The position numbers and the translations under genes were made by a program. The notes beneath the pieces are model-generated. The model did not search any database and had not been told where the DNA came from. It saw only the letters and a program-made list of their open reading frames with translations. From the NCBI RefSeq assembly GCF_002879865.1, contig NZ_PNXY01000043.1:1-41423 (forward strand): 41,423 nucleotides of DNA, read 5' to 3'. Positions within the stretch are counted from its first letter, which is position 1; each line of letters starts with the position of its first letter. Source of the stretch: Paraburkholderia rhynchosiae (GTDB lineage Bacteria; Pseudomonadota; Gammaproteobacteria; Burkholderiales; Burkholderiaceae). Shown piece after piece: positions 34,439-41,423 of the stretch.

Positions 34439-35194
34439 TCAGATGCGTTTTGCCGCGCTCACGAGGTTGAGCATCCCGCGTTCGAGTTGGGACTCGATCG
34501 GATCGACAGACGACGCCGGCACGGCAGCGGCTTCGGCTTCATTGGAACCGCATGAACATGAAGTGCTCGCGCAACCGCCCGTCTTTTGCCGCGGGAGGTA
34601 ATGATTCGCGGGACGCGTGTTCCATTCGGGCATCAACTGATAACCGCCGCGCTCGCGAATCGCTTTCGACACGATCGAGTCCGGATCGTGAATGTCGCCG
34701 AACAATCGCGCCGACGTTGGGCAGGCCAGCACGCATGCCGGCTTGCGATCCCGTTCGGGCAACGCTTCATTGTTGATGCGGTCCGAGCACAGCGTGCACT
34801 TGGTCATCTCCTTGCGCTCTTCGTCGATCTCGCGCGCGCCGTAGGGGCACGCCCACGCGCAGTACTTGCAGCCGATGCAGCGGTCGTAATCGACCAGCAC
34901 GAGCCCATCTTCCTCGCGCTTGTAGCTCGCGCCGGTCGGACAGACGGGCACGCACGGTGGGTCTTCGCAATGCAGACACGACTTCGGAAAATGGATTGTG
35001 TCGGTTAGCGGATATTCGCCCGCCTCGAAGGTCTGCACGCGATTGAAGAAGGTGCCCGACGGATCGTCGTCGTACGGACGGAAATCCGCGAGGCTGCCGG
35101 CCTCGCCCGACGTGTTCCATTCCTTACAGCTCGTCACGCAGGCATGGCATCCCACACAGACGTTCAGATCGATCACCAGCGCCATCTGGGTCAT
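34439..35194 (-). CDS. soeB: Sulfite dehydrogenase iron-sulfur subunit SoeB
   Basis: The start at 35194 follows AGAAGGAGCGTGCG and gives 251 residues. Four ferredoxin-type cysteine clusters are visible: CVGCHACVTSCKEWN, CLHCEDPPCVPVCPTGA, CIGCKYCAWACPYGAR, and CTLC paired with CVLACPTSA. They would hold four [4Fe-4S] clusters linking the molybdenum site to the membrane anchor. The order A-B-C and the cluster pattern fit the SoeABC and DmsABC families. The open frame starts 11 codons earlier, overlapping the soeA end, without a ribosome-binding site. A Cys/Ser-rich segment (CASTSCSCGSN) lies near the C-terminus and is unusual. Confidence 0.87.
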   Translation of the reverse strand: MTQMALVIDLNVCVGCHACVTSCKEWNTSGEAGSLADFRPYDDDPSGTFFNRVQTFEAGEYPLTDTIHFPKSCLHCEDPPCVPVCPTGASYKREEDGLVLVDYDRCIGCKYCAWACPYGAREIDEERKEMTKCTLCSDRINNEALPERDRKPACVLACPTSARLFGDIHDPDSIVSKAIRERGGYQLMPEWNTRPANHYLPRQKTGGCASTSCSCGSNEAEAAAVPASSVDPIESQLERGMLNLVSAAKRI

Positions 35195-35207
35195 CGCACG
35201 CTCCTTC

Positions 35208-38141
35208 TCATTTGGTCTTGACCGCACTGCGCAAGCGCGCCGCGAATTCGCCCCGCCCCGCGAAATACGCCTGCACCACGCGCTGGACGACGCCGGTCGA
35301 ACCGGGCAAGGCTTGCATCGGCGGGAACTGCGGCAGCGTGTGGTCGGCGTCCGCTTCGGCCGGATACACGCGCACGCGCACGTCGTACCATGCGGCCTGA
35401 CCGGTGATCGGGTCGGAATTCGACACGCGCGAACGATCGGGCGTGCTGCCGTTCTTCGCGCCCGGCAGCTCGTCGGTTATCAGATGGTTGAGCAGAAAAC
35501 CATGCTGCGATTCGTTCGCGCCAGGACCGAGATTCCACGCGCCGGCCGCCTTGCCGATCGAGTTCCACGTCCATACGGTGCCGGGCTCGACGGCTTCGCT
35601 ATAGCGCGCCATGCAGCGCACCTTGCCCCACTGCGATTCCACGTATATCCACCCGCCGTCGTCGATGCCCTGGTCGCGCGCCATCAACGGATTCATGAAC
35701 AGGTAGTTCTCGCCATGAATCTGCCGCAGCCATGCGTTTTGCGAGTCCCACGAGTGATACATGGCCATCGGGCGTTGCGTGATGGCGGCGAGCGGGAATT
35801 GCTCGAGGTCCGTGGCGCCGAATTCGAGCGGCGCGTACCAGAACGGCAACGGATCGAAATAACGCTCGACGCGTGCGCGCAAATTGTCGGGCGGCTGACG
35901 GCCCTTCGTCTTGCCTTGAGCCGCCAGCCGGAACTTCTGCATCACGTCCGAGTAAAGCTGAATCACTATCGGCTCGCCGAATTTGCGAAAACCTTTCTCC
36001 ACGGCCCACTGCAGATAGGGTCCGTTGCACCCGCGCATATATTGCAGCGATTCAGGCAGCGTGTAGTGATAGACGCAGTTGTGTTTCGCGTACTGTTCCC
36101 ACTGCCTCGGATTCGGCTCGCCCACGAGCGCCTTGTCACCGTCCTTGCCGCGCCAGCCGATCAGAAAGCCGACGCCCGACTCCGGTGCGGTCTGAAAATT
36201 AACGATGAAGTCGGGATAATCGCGGAACTTGCGGCCCCCCGCGAGCGTGGTAAAGGCAGGCAGTTTCAGTCTGCCGGCCAGCTCGATCAGCACTTCCTGG
36301 AATGGCTTGCATTCGCCGGTTGGCGGCACGACCGGCACCCGCACCGAATCCACCGGACCGTCGAATTCGGAAATGGGCCGGTCCAGCACCGACATGGCGT
36401 CGTGTCGTTCCAGGTACGTCGTGTCGGGCAAAATCAGGTCCGCAAATGCGGTCATCTCCGACTGGAATGCGTCGCACACGACCAGAAACGGAATCTTGTA
36501 GTCGCCGCTCTCCTGTTTGTCCACGAGCATCTTACGGACCTCGACTGTATTCATCGATGAATTCCATGCCATGTTGGCCATGAAGATCATCAGCGTGTCG
36601 ATCGGATACGGGTCTCCACGCCAGGCATTCGTAATGACGCTGTGCATCAGCCCATGAACGGCGAGCGGAAATTCCCATGAGAACGCCTTGTCGATACGTA
36701 CCGGCTCGCCGGCCGCATCGATAAAAAGGTCCTCGGGCGCGGCGGGCCAGCCGAGCGGCCCTGTTGCGAGCGGCGTGTTCGGCTGCACCGCATCCGGACC
36801 GTTCGGCGGTTTGGCCGATGGCGGCACCGCGCGCGGATACGGCGATTTGTGGCGGAAGCCCCCGGGCCGGTCAATCGTGCCGAGCAACGACATCAGCACG
36901 GCCAGTGCACGAATCGACTGAAAGCCGTTTGAGTGCGCGGCAAGCCCGCGCATCGCGTGAAAGGCGATCGGGTTGCCGGTGACCGTCTCATTCTGCTCGC
37001 CCCAGGCATCGGTCCATTGGATCGGCAGCGTGATCCTGTGATCGCGTGCCGTTTGCGCCATTTCGGCTGCGAGCCGGCGGATCGTATCGGCGGCAATACC
37101 GGTGGTCTCGGCCGCCCACTCCGGCGTGCAGTCGGCGACGCGTTCACGCAGCAATGCGAACGATGGCGTGACCGGCGTACCGTCGTCGAGGGTATAGCGG
37201 CCTGTCAACGCCGGCACCGCGCCACGCGTGTGATGCCTCACCGCGCGCTGCGTGTTCGTGTCCCACCACAGCCGGTTTTGCGGAAACAGCGGGTTGCCTT
37301 CGGGGAGCGCGGGATCGGCCACGAAGAGGCCGAATGCATCGCTGTCGGCGTTCATGTTCAGCAGTTCCGCAGCGTTCGTGTAGCGCGCGACGAATTCGTG
37401 ATCGTAAGCGTTGGCTTCAAGCAGTTCGTGGATCAACGCCATGAACAACGCGCCGTCGGTGCCCGGACGGATCGGCACCCATTCGTCCGCGATCGCGGCA
37501 TATCCGGTGCGAACCGGATTGATCGCGATGAACCGGCCACCCGCGCGCTTGAATCTGGAAATTGCGATCTTCAGCGGATTCGAATGGTGATCCTCGGCAG
37601 TCCCGATCATGAAGAACAGTTTCGCGTGATCGAGATCTGGGCCGCCGAATTCCCAGAACGATCCGCCGATCGTATAGATCATGCCCGCCGCCATGTTCGA
37701 CGAACAAAACCCGCCGTGCGCCGCGTAGTTCGGTGTGCCGAATTGCTTGGCGAAGAGACCGGTCAGCGCCTGCATCTGGTCGCGCCCGGTGAAAAGCGCG
37801 AATTTCTTCGGATCGGTGGCGCGAAGATGGGCGAGGCGCTGTTCGAGCGTATCGAATGCCACCTTCCACGACACAGGTTCGAACTGCGCACTGCCGCGCT
37901 CTGAACCGGGCTTGCGCATCAGGGGCTGGGTCAGGCGAGCCGGAGAGTACTGTTTCATGATGCCCGACGAACCCTTCGCGCAGATCACCCCCTGGTTCAG
38001 CGGATGATCCGGATTGCCGTCGATATAGCGGACTTCGCCGTCCCGTAGATGCACCCGAATACCGCATCGGCACGCGCACATGTAACAGGTTGTCGTCTTG
38101 ACGTCGAGCGTTTCATTCTGGGTGCGAGCGCGGTGTTCCAT
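35208..38141 (-). CDS. soeA: Molybdopterin sulfite dehydrogenase catalytic subunit SoeA
   Basis: This 977-residue protein belongs to the bis-MGD molybdoenzyme family, with GGGAGGCGTT before the ATG. The N-terminal [4Fe-4S] motif uses C19, C22, C26 and C54 (CYMCACRCG and VICAKG). GGFCSSNMAAG may supply the Mo ligand, and the molybdopterin-binding domain occupies about the last 150 residues (QNAWLRQIHG, WGKVRCMARYS). It lacks a twin-arginine signal, so the enzyme faces the cytoplasm, as described for SoeABC of Allochromatium and taurine-degrading Roseobacters, whose SoeA is about this length. It would oxidise the sulfite released by Xsc to sulfate. A DMSO- or thiosulfate-type reductase is less likely because those face the periplasm. 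Confidence 0.85.
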   Translation of the reverse strand: MEHRARTQNETLDVKTTTCYMCACRCGIRVHLRDGEVRYIDGNPDHPLNQGVICAKGSSGIMKQYSPARLTQPLMRKPGSERGSAQFEPVSWKVAFDTLEQRLAHLRATDPKKFALFTGRDQMQALTGLFAKQFGTPNYAAHGGFCSSNMAAGMIYTIGGSFWEFGGPDLDHAKLFFMIGTAEDHHSNPLKIAISRFKRAGGRFIAINPVRTGYAAIADEWVPIRPGTDGALFMALIHELLEANAYDHEFVARYTNAAELLNMNADSDAFGLFVADPALPEGNPLFPQNRLWWDTNTQRAVRHHTRGAVPALTGRYTLDDGTPVTPSFALLRERVADCTPEWAAETTGIAADTIRRLAAEMAQTARDHRITLPIQWTDAWGEQNETVTGNPIAFHAMRGLAAHSNGFQSIRALAVLMSLLGTIDRPGGFRHKSPYPRAVPPSAKPPNGPDAVQPNTPLATGPLGWPAAPEDLFIDAAGEPVRIDKAFSWEFPLAVHGLMHSVITNAWRGDPYPIDTLMIFMANMAWNSSMNTVEVRKMLVDKQESGDYKIPFLVVCDAFQSEMTAFADLILPDTTYLERHDAMSVLDRPISEFDGPVDSVRVPVVPPTGECKPFQEVLIELAGRLKLPAFTTLAGGRKFRDYPDFIVNFQTAPESGVGFLIGWRGKDGDKALVGEPNPRQWEQYAKHNCVYHYTLPESLQYMRGCNGPYLQWAVEKGFRKFGEPIVIQLYSDVMQKFRLAAQGKTKGRQPPDNLRARVERYFDPLPFWYAPLEFGATDLEQFPLAAITQRPMAMYHSWDSQNAWLRQIHGENYLFMNPLMARDQGIDDGGWIYVESQWGKVRCMARYSEAVEPGTVWTWNSIGKAAGAWNLGPGANESQHGFLLNHLITDELPGAKNGSTPDRSRVSNSDPITGQAAWYDVRVRVYPAEADADHTLPQFPPMQALPGSTGVVQRVVQAYFAGRGEFAARLRSAVKTK

Positions 38142-38510
38142 AACGCCTCCCTAGGCTGATTGGTTACCAGCGTATAGGGAGCTAACGCAAAAGAAAAATC
38201 GCCATTCCGGACGTAAAATATCCGCCTACCCGATACTTTCCGCCGGCAAGCGGCATTGTCCGCTGTGGACCCACAACACCTCGCGATTCAATGCCCTCTA
38301 CCGCGCGGGCCGTTAACTGCTTGTGCATAAGCGTCCAGCGTGTACCGTTCCCCGCTTGGCGTATTTACATTCGCCCTGGCTCTGGGGAAACGCAGCCTTC
38401 GCGTTCCGGTCGCACGCACGTCCCGGCGCTTTGCCCGGTGTATGCTTGTGTTTGCACGCCAGCGCACGTAGCTGTGGCGCCAGTGCAGAGAGGAATGCCG
38501 GAGACCGAAT
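38142..38510. other. Intergenic region upstream of soeA
   Basis: This 369-bp gap lies between divergent soeA and the Rieske remnant. It should contain the soeABC promoter. I see an A-rich stretch near 38190-38206 and a TATACG on the minus strand near 38174, but no convincing -35 partner, repeat or gene. Confidence 0.4.
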
Positions 38511-39008
38511 ATGGATGCAGCCGATGACGGATTCGTGCTTGCGGGAAGCCTTGAAGAGCTGCGAGCGAAAGGGCGACGCATTGTCCAGGGCGGCTATGGT
38601 CCCATCCTCGTTATCCATGAGCGCGGCACTGTTGAAGACGGCATTCTGACCTGTCACTGGCACCACGCCCGCTTCGATCTGGAGAGCGGCTGCACCTTCG
38701 ACCTCTGGGCGGACGATGTACCGGCCTGCGCAGTCGAGCTGCGCAATGGCGACGTTTGGGTGGCGACCGCGTTCGGACACTCCGATCCCGCCACACACTG
38801 GCATCAGCGACTTGCGGACGGGCTCGCACACGACCTCGGACTCGTCATCGCCAAATCCGTGCAGGGCCAGCTCGCGGCCGGCGTGCCCGTGGCCGAGATT
38901 GTGCGGCAGGTCGCGCGGTTCGGAGCGAAGAACCGCGATGGCTGGGGTGTCGGTCTTACGGTACTGACGGCGCTCGCTAACCTCTTGTCTGTACTCCCCG
39001 AAGGCTGA
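38511..39008 (+). pseudogene. Rieske-type protein remnant lacking the first cluster ligands and the C-terminus
   Basis: The 165-residue frame begins as a Rieske [2Fe-2S] protein (DGFVLAGSLEELRAKG). It then jumps from PILVIHERG to TVEDGILTCHWHHARFDL. A Rieske fold needs C-x-H about 15-20 residues before C-x2-H. Only the second pair, C48 and H51, is present; the segment that should carry the first pair is missing, in frame. The frame then ends at LSVLPEG, where the larger family I recall continues for roughly 300 more residues. The protein cannot hold a normal cluster. It may be a decayed gene or a new small protein; ATG and frame are intact up to the stop. No ribosome-binding site stands out (AGAGAGGAATGCC lies about 20 bp upstream). 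Confidence 0.7.
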
Positions 39009-39411
39009 TATAAAGGGTAAGAGCCCGCTCGATATCACGCTCCTGCGATCTTCCGTGAAACCGAAAAGTCAAAGATGTAGGGGTCCTTTCAGCGAGTCGC
39101 GGCAAGATCGGACTGCGGCCGGTGTAACGTTTCCCTGAAATCGGTCACCGTGCTGCCGCTTCTCGTATGAGCGGCCGTCTCAATCTGCATCGTCGACACT
39201 TGACGTGGGCAGCCGGACGCCTAGAGTCGCCATACTAGCTTCGCTGCCCTGGATCCTTGAAGTTGTGGAGCAAGGTGCACAGATGGAACGATGAGATTTG
39301 TGCAACAGGCTGCTGCACAATTGCCATGCGACCAGGCCTGCGCCAAGGCGTGCATTTATCTCCGATGATCTCTCGCCCGAAATTCTGGCCTGGTGCATAT
39401 ATTGTGCACGG
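39009..39411. other. Intergenic region with TTGTGCA-type repeats before the antitoxin
   Basis: No gene is recognised in this 403-bp stretch. TTGTGCA (39298-39304) and TGCACAA (39314-39320) form an inverted repeat with a nine-base spacer. GTGCA (39393-39397) and TGCAC (39405-39409) form another just before the antitoxin ATG. GTGCACA also occurs near 39275. These look like autoregulatory sites of the toxin-antitoxin operon. Confidence 0.5.
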
Positions 39412-39705
39412 ATGGAAATGAGCCCTGAAACCCTCGTCGTCGGCCCGAATGCGGGCTCCAGTTTCGAACAGTTTATGGCATCGCTGCCCGACCCGGACAG
39501 CCCTGCGCCGGTGGTTTCGGCCCGTCGCTTCGGCGAGGCGCTGCATATTGACCTGCAGACGCTGGCTCAGCAGGCGCATGTGCATCGCAATACACCCAGT
39601 CGTCAACCCACCTCTGAAAGCGTTCAGCGGTTCCTGCGCGAAGCCCTCCGTGTTATCCGTGCAGCGACGGATATATGCGGGGACGTGAGCCAGGCCCTGT
39701 TCTAG
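39412..39705 (+). pseudogene. Xre/MbcA/ParS-family antitoxin, truncated by an amber codon
   Basis: From the ATG at 39412 the frame codes for 97 residues. MSPETLVVGPNAGSSFEQF and the segment SARRFGEALHIDLQTLAQQA, with HVHRNTPSR after it, form the Xre-like DNA-binding half. The following SESVQRFLREALRVIRAATDICGDVSQALF begins the ParS toxin-binding half. The frame stops at TAG (39703-39705); family members continue with W-F/Y-R-N, and the codons after the stop read Y-R-N. This is therefore a tryptophan-to-amber change. The rest of the C-terminal toxin-binding part is then lost by a deletion that joins the toxin gene. Confidence 0.72.
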
Positions 39706-39716
39706 TACAGAAATGA

Positions 39717-40040
39717 CCACCGGGCACGCTCGTCAGTTACCAGTTGACCATCGATCCTGTTGTCGATTTCACCGGTGGGTATCAAGGTGGCAGATGGGCT
39801 GCGCTCTCGGAAGACTTCTACTGCGACTGGCGTGGTTGCTGGTTCAATCAGCGCATCGAACCACCGAGTTGGATACTTGGTGACGAAGTCGTGGCTGCCG
39901 GCGCAAAAGGAATTCTGTTCAGGTCACGGCTGTCGCCGCAGGGAGTGAACCTGCTTCTGTACGTGGATGAGCTCGGACCGACAGACCGGCTCGAGGTGCA
40001 CGACCCGCAGCGCGTGCTTCCTCGAAATCAATCGTCGTGG
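39717..40040 (+). pseudogene. RES-domain toxin, N-terminally deleted
   Basis: The frame starting around PPGTLVSYQLTIDPVVDFTGG at 39717 is the C-terminal part of a RES toxin. It includes WAALSEDFYCDWRG, FNQRIEPPSWILGDEV, AAGAKGILFRSR and the ending DPQRVLPRNQSSW. RES toxins degrade NAD+ and are paired with Xre/ParS antitoxins. The N-terminal half with the RES arginine and glutamate is missing, and no start codon with a ribosome-binding site is present (a TTG at 39744 is the first candidate). After NQSSW the frame runs on into unrelated sequence to 40292. The toxin is presumably inactive. Confidence 0.72.
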
Positions 40041-40217
40041 ACGGAGAAGGCCGTACCGAAGCAAACGGGTCGCTGTCGTGCCTCGCGTCGGGTTGTTTGT
40101 TGCTTCGCCAAAGCGGCGCAGCATCCTCTCGACTTCGCCCGCGTGCGTCTCTTCGCTTCGATGGCTCAGTTCGGCCGTAAGCGTGGCGCCAGCGACGCCT
40201 TGACTGGAGATCGCGTT
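40041..40217. other. Unassigned stretch between toxin and IS66 remnants
   Basis: This segment is open in the toxin frame but has no family character; it probably represents a junction between the toxin and mobile-element fragments. Confidence 0.35.
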
Positions 40218-40405
40218 TCAGACGGCAGTGCGGAACCGATCGGCGACGACCCATTGTGCGAGGTCGGCGATGCGTGCGAGCGTGAAACGTAGATGCGCCT
40301 CAGGATCGACACGGTGGAGCTTTGCGGTACCGGCAAGGTGTAGATTGCGGCAGCACGTCCGCCGCCAGAGTCTGCTCCAGCAAACAGATAGTTATGCTGA
40401 CCGTA
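40218..40405 (-). mobile_element. IS66-family transposase C-terminal remnant, frameshifted
   Basis: On the minus strand, GQHNYLFAGADSGGGRAAAIYTL (split by frame at its end) matches the C-terminal signature of IS66 transposases. At about 40333 a one-base loss shifts the frame. The continuing frame reads GTAKLHRVDPEAHLR then FTLARIADL and ends at a TGA at 40218-40220, the expected IS66 tail. Nothing upstream of about 40405 is recognisable, so only the last 60 or so residues remain. Confidence 0.75.
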
Positions 40406-40515
40406 TGCGCCAGCCCCGGCGAGGCGCCGCCCTCCCGACAGATTTACGCGAAATTCCGGAAAAAAGCGAACGTGCGCTGGGGTTTTAGCGTTAGTGCGAA
40501 TGATCAACAAATCCA

Positions 40516-40830
40516 TCAGTCATCAGTGGCCAACGCGTCGAGCGATTTAAGACCCTCATCGGCCCACGTGACGAATCCCGTCACTTCGTCGCGAAGTCGC
40601 TCCAGTTGATCGTCGCCTTCGACCGCCTTCATGTCCCTCAGTATCATCGTCCACGCCGCGCCAGTCTTTACAAAGCCTTCTAGCAAAGCGCGCCGTCTTT
40701 CCATGAAATGGATTTTGAACTGGTCTGCCAGCGGGATTTCCATGTCTGTTGCCTTGCGCCATAGGTCCATCGATGCGCGCAGAACGTCGGGGTTAAAGTC
40801 CACGATGACGCGGCTTTCTCCGTTGCTCAT
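40516..40830 (-). CDS. Hypothetical protein of 104 residues
   Basis: I do not recognise this protein. It starts at an ATG after ACGGAGAGCCCAACC, a good ribosome-binding site. Composition is mixed-charge and mostly helical, with no signal peptide, membrane segment or cysteine. VIVDFNPDVLRASMDLWRKA suggests an N-terminal strand and helix, and the middle IHFMERRRALLEGFVKTGAAW is amphipathic. It lies between the IS66 remnant and an IS3 element, so it is in the accessory edge. It may be a real orphan gene. Confidence 0.55.
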   Translation of the reverse strand: MSNGESRVIVDFNPDVLRASMDLWRKATDMEIPLADQFKIHFMERRRALLEGFVKTGAAWTMILRDMKAVEGDDQLERLRDEVTGFVTWADEGLKSLDALATDD

Positions 40831-41199
40831 GGTTGGGCTCTCCGTTAGAGGTCGTTACAGGCACGAATCTATCCGCTTTCCGCGGCACTCGCTATTTCCT
40901 CTTTCTGTCGCGACATTTTCAGGAAACCTCTCGATACATTGCCGCGCGACCGACGGGGGCAATGCCTGGCGATACGTGGCGAACGATTTTGGCAGTTTAA
41001 GACGAGGACGCAGGCTCAGGCGAAAGCGTTTTTTGCGCTGAAACGGTGGGTGACTCTTGCAATGTGTGCGCAGAACCCATCCGTCCGCCACTGACCAATT
41101 CTAAGGGCTCGCAACATAAGCAGTAATTTTCATTTCCATATCGCTCGCTCTTTAGTCTTACCGCGAGAAAACCTCGATCACGGACTGGGTCGCCGTGTG
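40831..41199. other. Gene-free stretch in the accessory edge
   Basis: I see no supported gene on either strand here. A small hairpin-like GCGAAAGCG followed by TTTTTTGCGC lies near 41020-41038. The region leads into a short signal-peptide-like frame cut by an insertion sequence. Confidence 0.35.
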
Positions 41200-41301
41200 A
41201 TGACCGTGCGATCGCTGCTGGCGGCAGCAATGCTGCTGTTGTTGTCGGCCACGTCGTCTATCACGAAAGTTTTTGTTGCGTGGATCGGACTCGGTTTGTA
41301 G
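41200..41301 (+). pseudogene. Short signal-peptide-like frame cut by an IS3-family element
   Basis: An ATG at 41200 opens a 33-codon frame: a basic start (MTVR), a leucine/alanine hydrophobic run (SLLAAAMLLLLS) and a second hydrophobic patch. It ends at a TAG lying in the apparent left end of the insertion sequence. It could be the N-terminus of an exported protein interrupted by insertion, or chance. There is no strong ribosome-binding site. Confidence 0.3.
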
Positions 41302-41423
41302 TGGTCTAATTTCCTCGGACAGGTCGATAGGGGGACAATCCTGAATCGACGAGGAAAAAGAGCAAGATGACAAGAAGGCGCCGACAATTTGACGCCAGCT
41401 TCAAGCTGGAAGTAGTAAGGATG
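41297..41423 (+). mobile_element. Left end of an IS3-family insertion sequence
   Basis: TGTAGTGGTCTAATTTCC begins near 41297, ahead of a transposase gene, and has the TG start of IS3-family terminal repeats. The right end lies outside the window, so the exact boundary is unproven. Confidence 0.55.
41367..41423 (+). CDS. IS3-family transposase OrfA, N-terminus only
   Basis: The first 19 codons, from an ATG after GAGGAAAAAGAGCAAG, read MTRRRRQFDASFKLEVVRM. This is the typical start of IS3-family OrfA helix-turn-helix proteins. OrfA binds the IS ends and is normally joined to OrfB by frameshifting. The gene runs past the end of the window. Confidence 0.75.
   Translation, partial: MTRRRRQFDASFKLEVVRM

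Noticed and set aside
34998..36560. A 520-residue plus-strand frame opposite soeA/soeB
   Set aside because: It lies antisense to two well-supported genes and has the composition of a shadow frame.
35208..38141. Periplasmic DMSO or tetrathionate reductase assignment for SoeA
   Set aside because: There is no twin-arginine signal peptide, and the sulfite-generating neighbourhood favours a cytoplasmic sulfite dehydrogenase.
38313..39038. A 241-residue minus-strand frame over the Rieske remnant
   Set aside because: The plus-strand frame carries recognisable Rieske sequence (CHWHHARFDL); the minus frame has no motif.

Overview
The window looks like a chromosome or chromid segment from a Burkholderia-type betaproteobacterium (Paraburkholderia, Caballeronia, Burkholderia or Cupriavidus). 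The reasons are high GC, dense genes with ATGA overlaps, and a gene set matching the C2-sulfonate loci known from that group. This assignment is by recognition of families, not by a search.

About 37 kb (970-38141) is devoted to two-carbon sulfonates. From left to right: a beta-hydroxyacid dehydrogenase (21-938); a sulfoacetate module (sauS-sauT-sauU, minus strand, with divergent IclR gene sauR); an isethionate module (iseU, iseJ, with divergent IclR gene iseR and a second IclR gene behind it); the MocR regulator tauR divergent from the taurine ABC transporter tauABC; a small acetyltransferase-like gene; a phosphono/sulfoacetaldehyde dehydrogenase-like gene; the core desulfonation operon xsc-pta-tauE; a CobT-like/CobS-like pair without a cobN; an amino-acid permease; taurine dehydrogenase tauX-tauY; a DUF3311/sodium symporter/amidohydrolase/CobW-type GTPase operon that may import and hydrolyse an N-acyl sulfonate; and soeABC, a cytoplasm-facing molybdenum sulfite dehydrogenase.

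The modules converge. Taurine (TauXY), isethionate (IseJ) and sulfoacetate (SauT then SauS) all give sulfoacetaldehyde. Xsc splits that into sulfite and acetyl phosphate, Pta makes acetyl-CoA, and sulfite is either exported (TauE) or oxidised to sulfate (SoeABC). The pathway is established for the families; its operation here is inferred from gene content.

The last 3 kb (38.5-41.4 kb) is a decaying accessory edge. It holds a Rieske-type gene that has lost its first cluster-ligand pair and its C-terminus, an Xre/RES toxin-antitoxin pair fused by deletion with an amber codon, a frameshifted IS66 transposase tail, an unrecognised 104-residue gene, and the left end of an IS3-family element running off the window. 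The most notable unexplained signals are a 25-bp motif shared by the xsc and cobS-like promoters, the orphan CobS/CobT-like pair, and the Rieske internal deletion.
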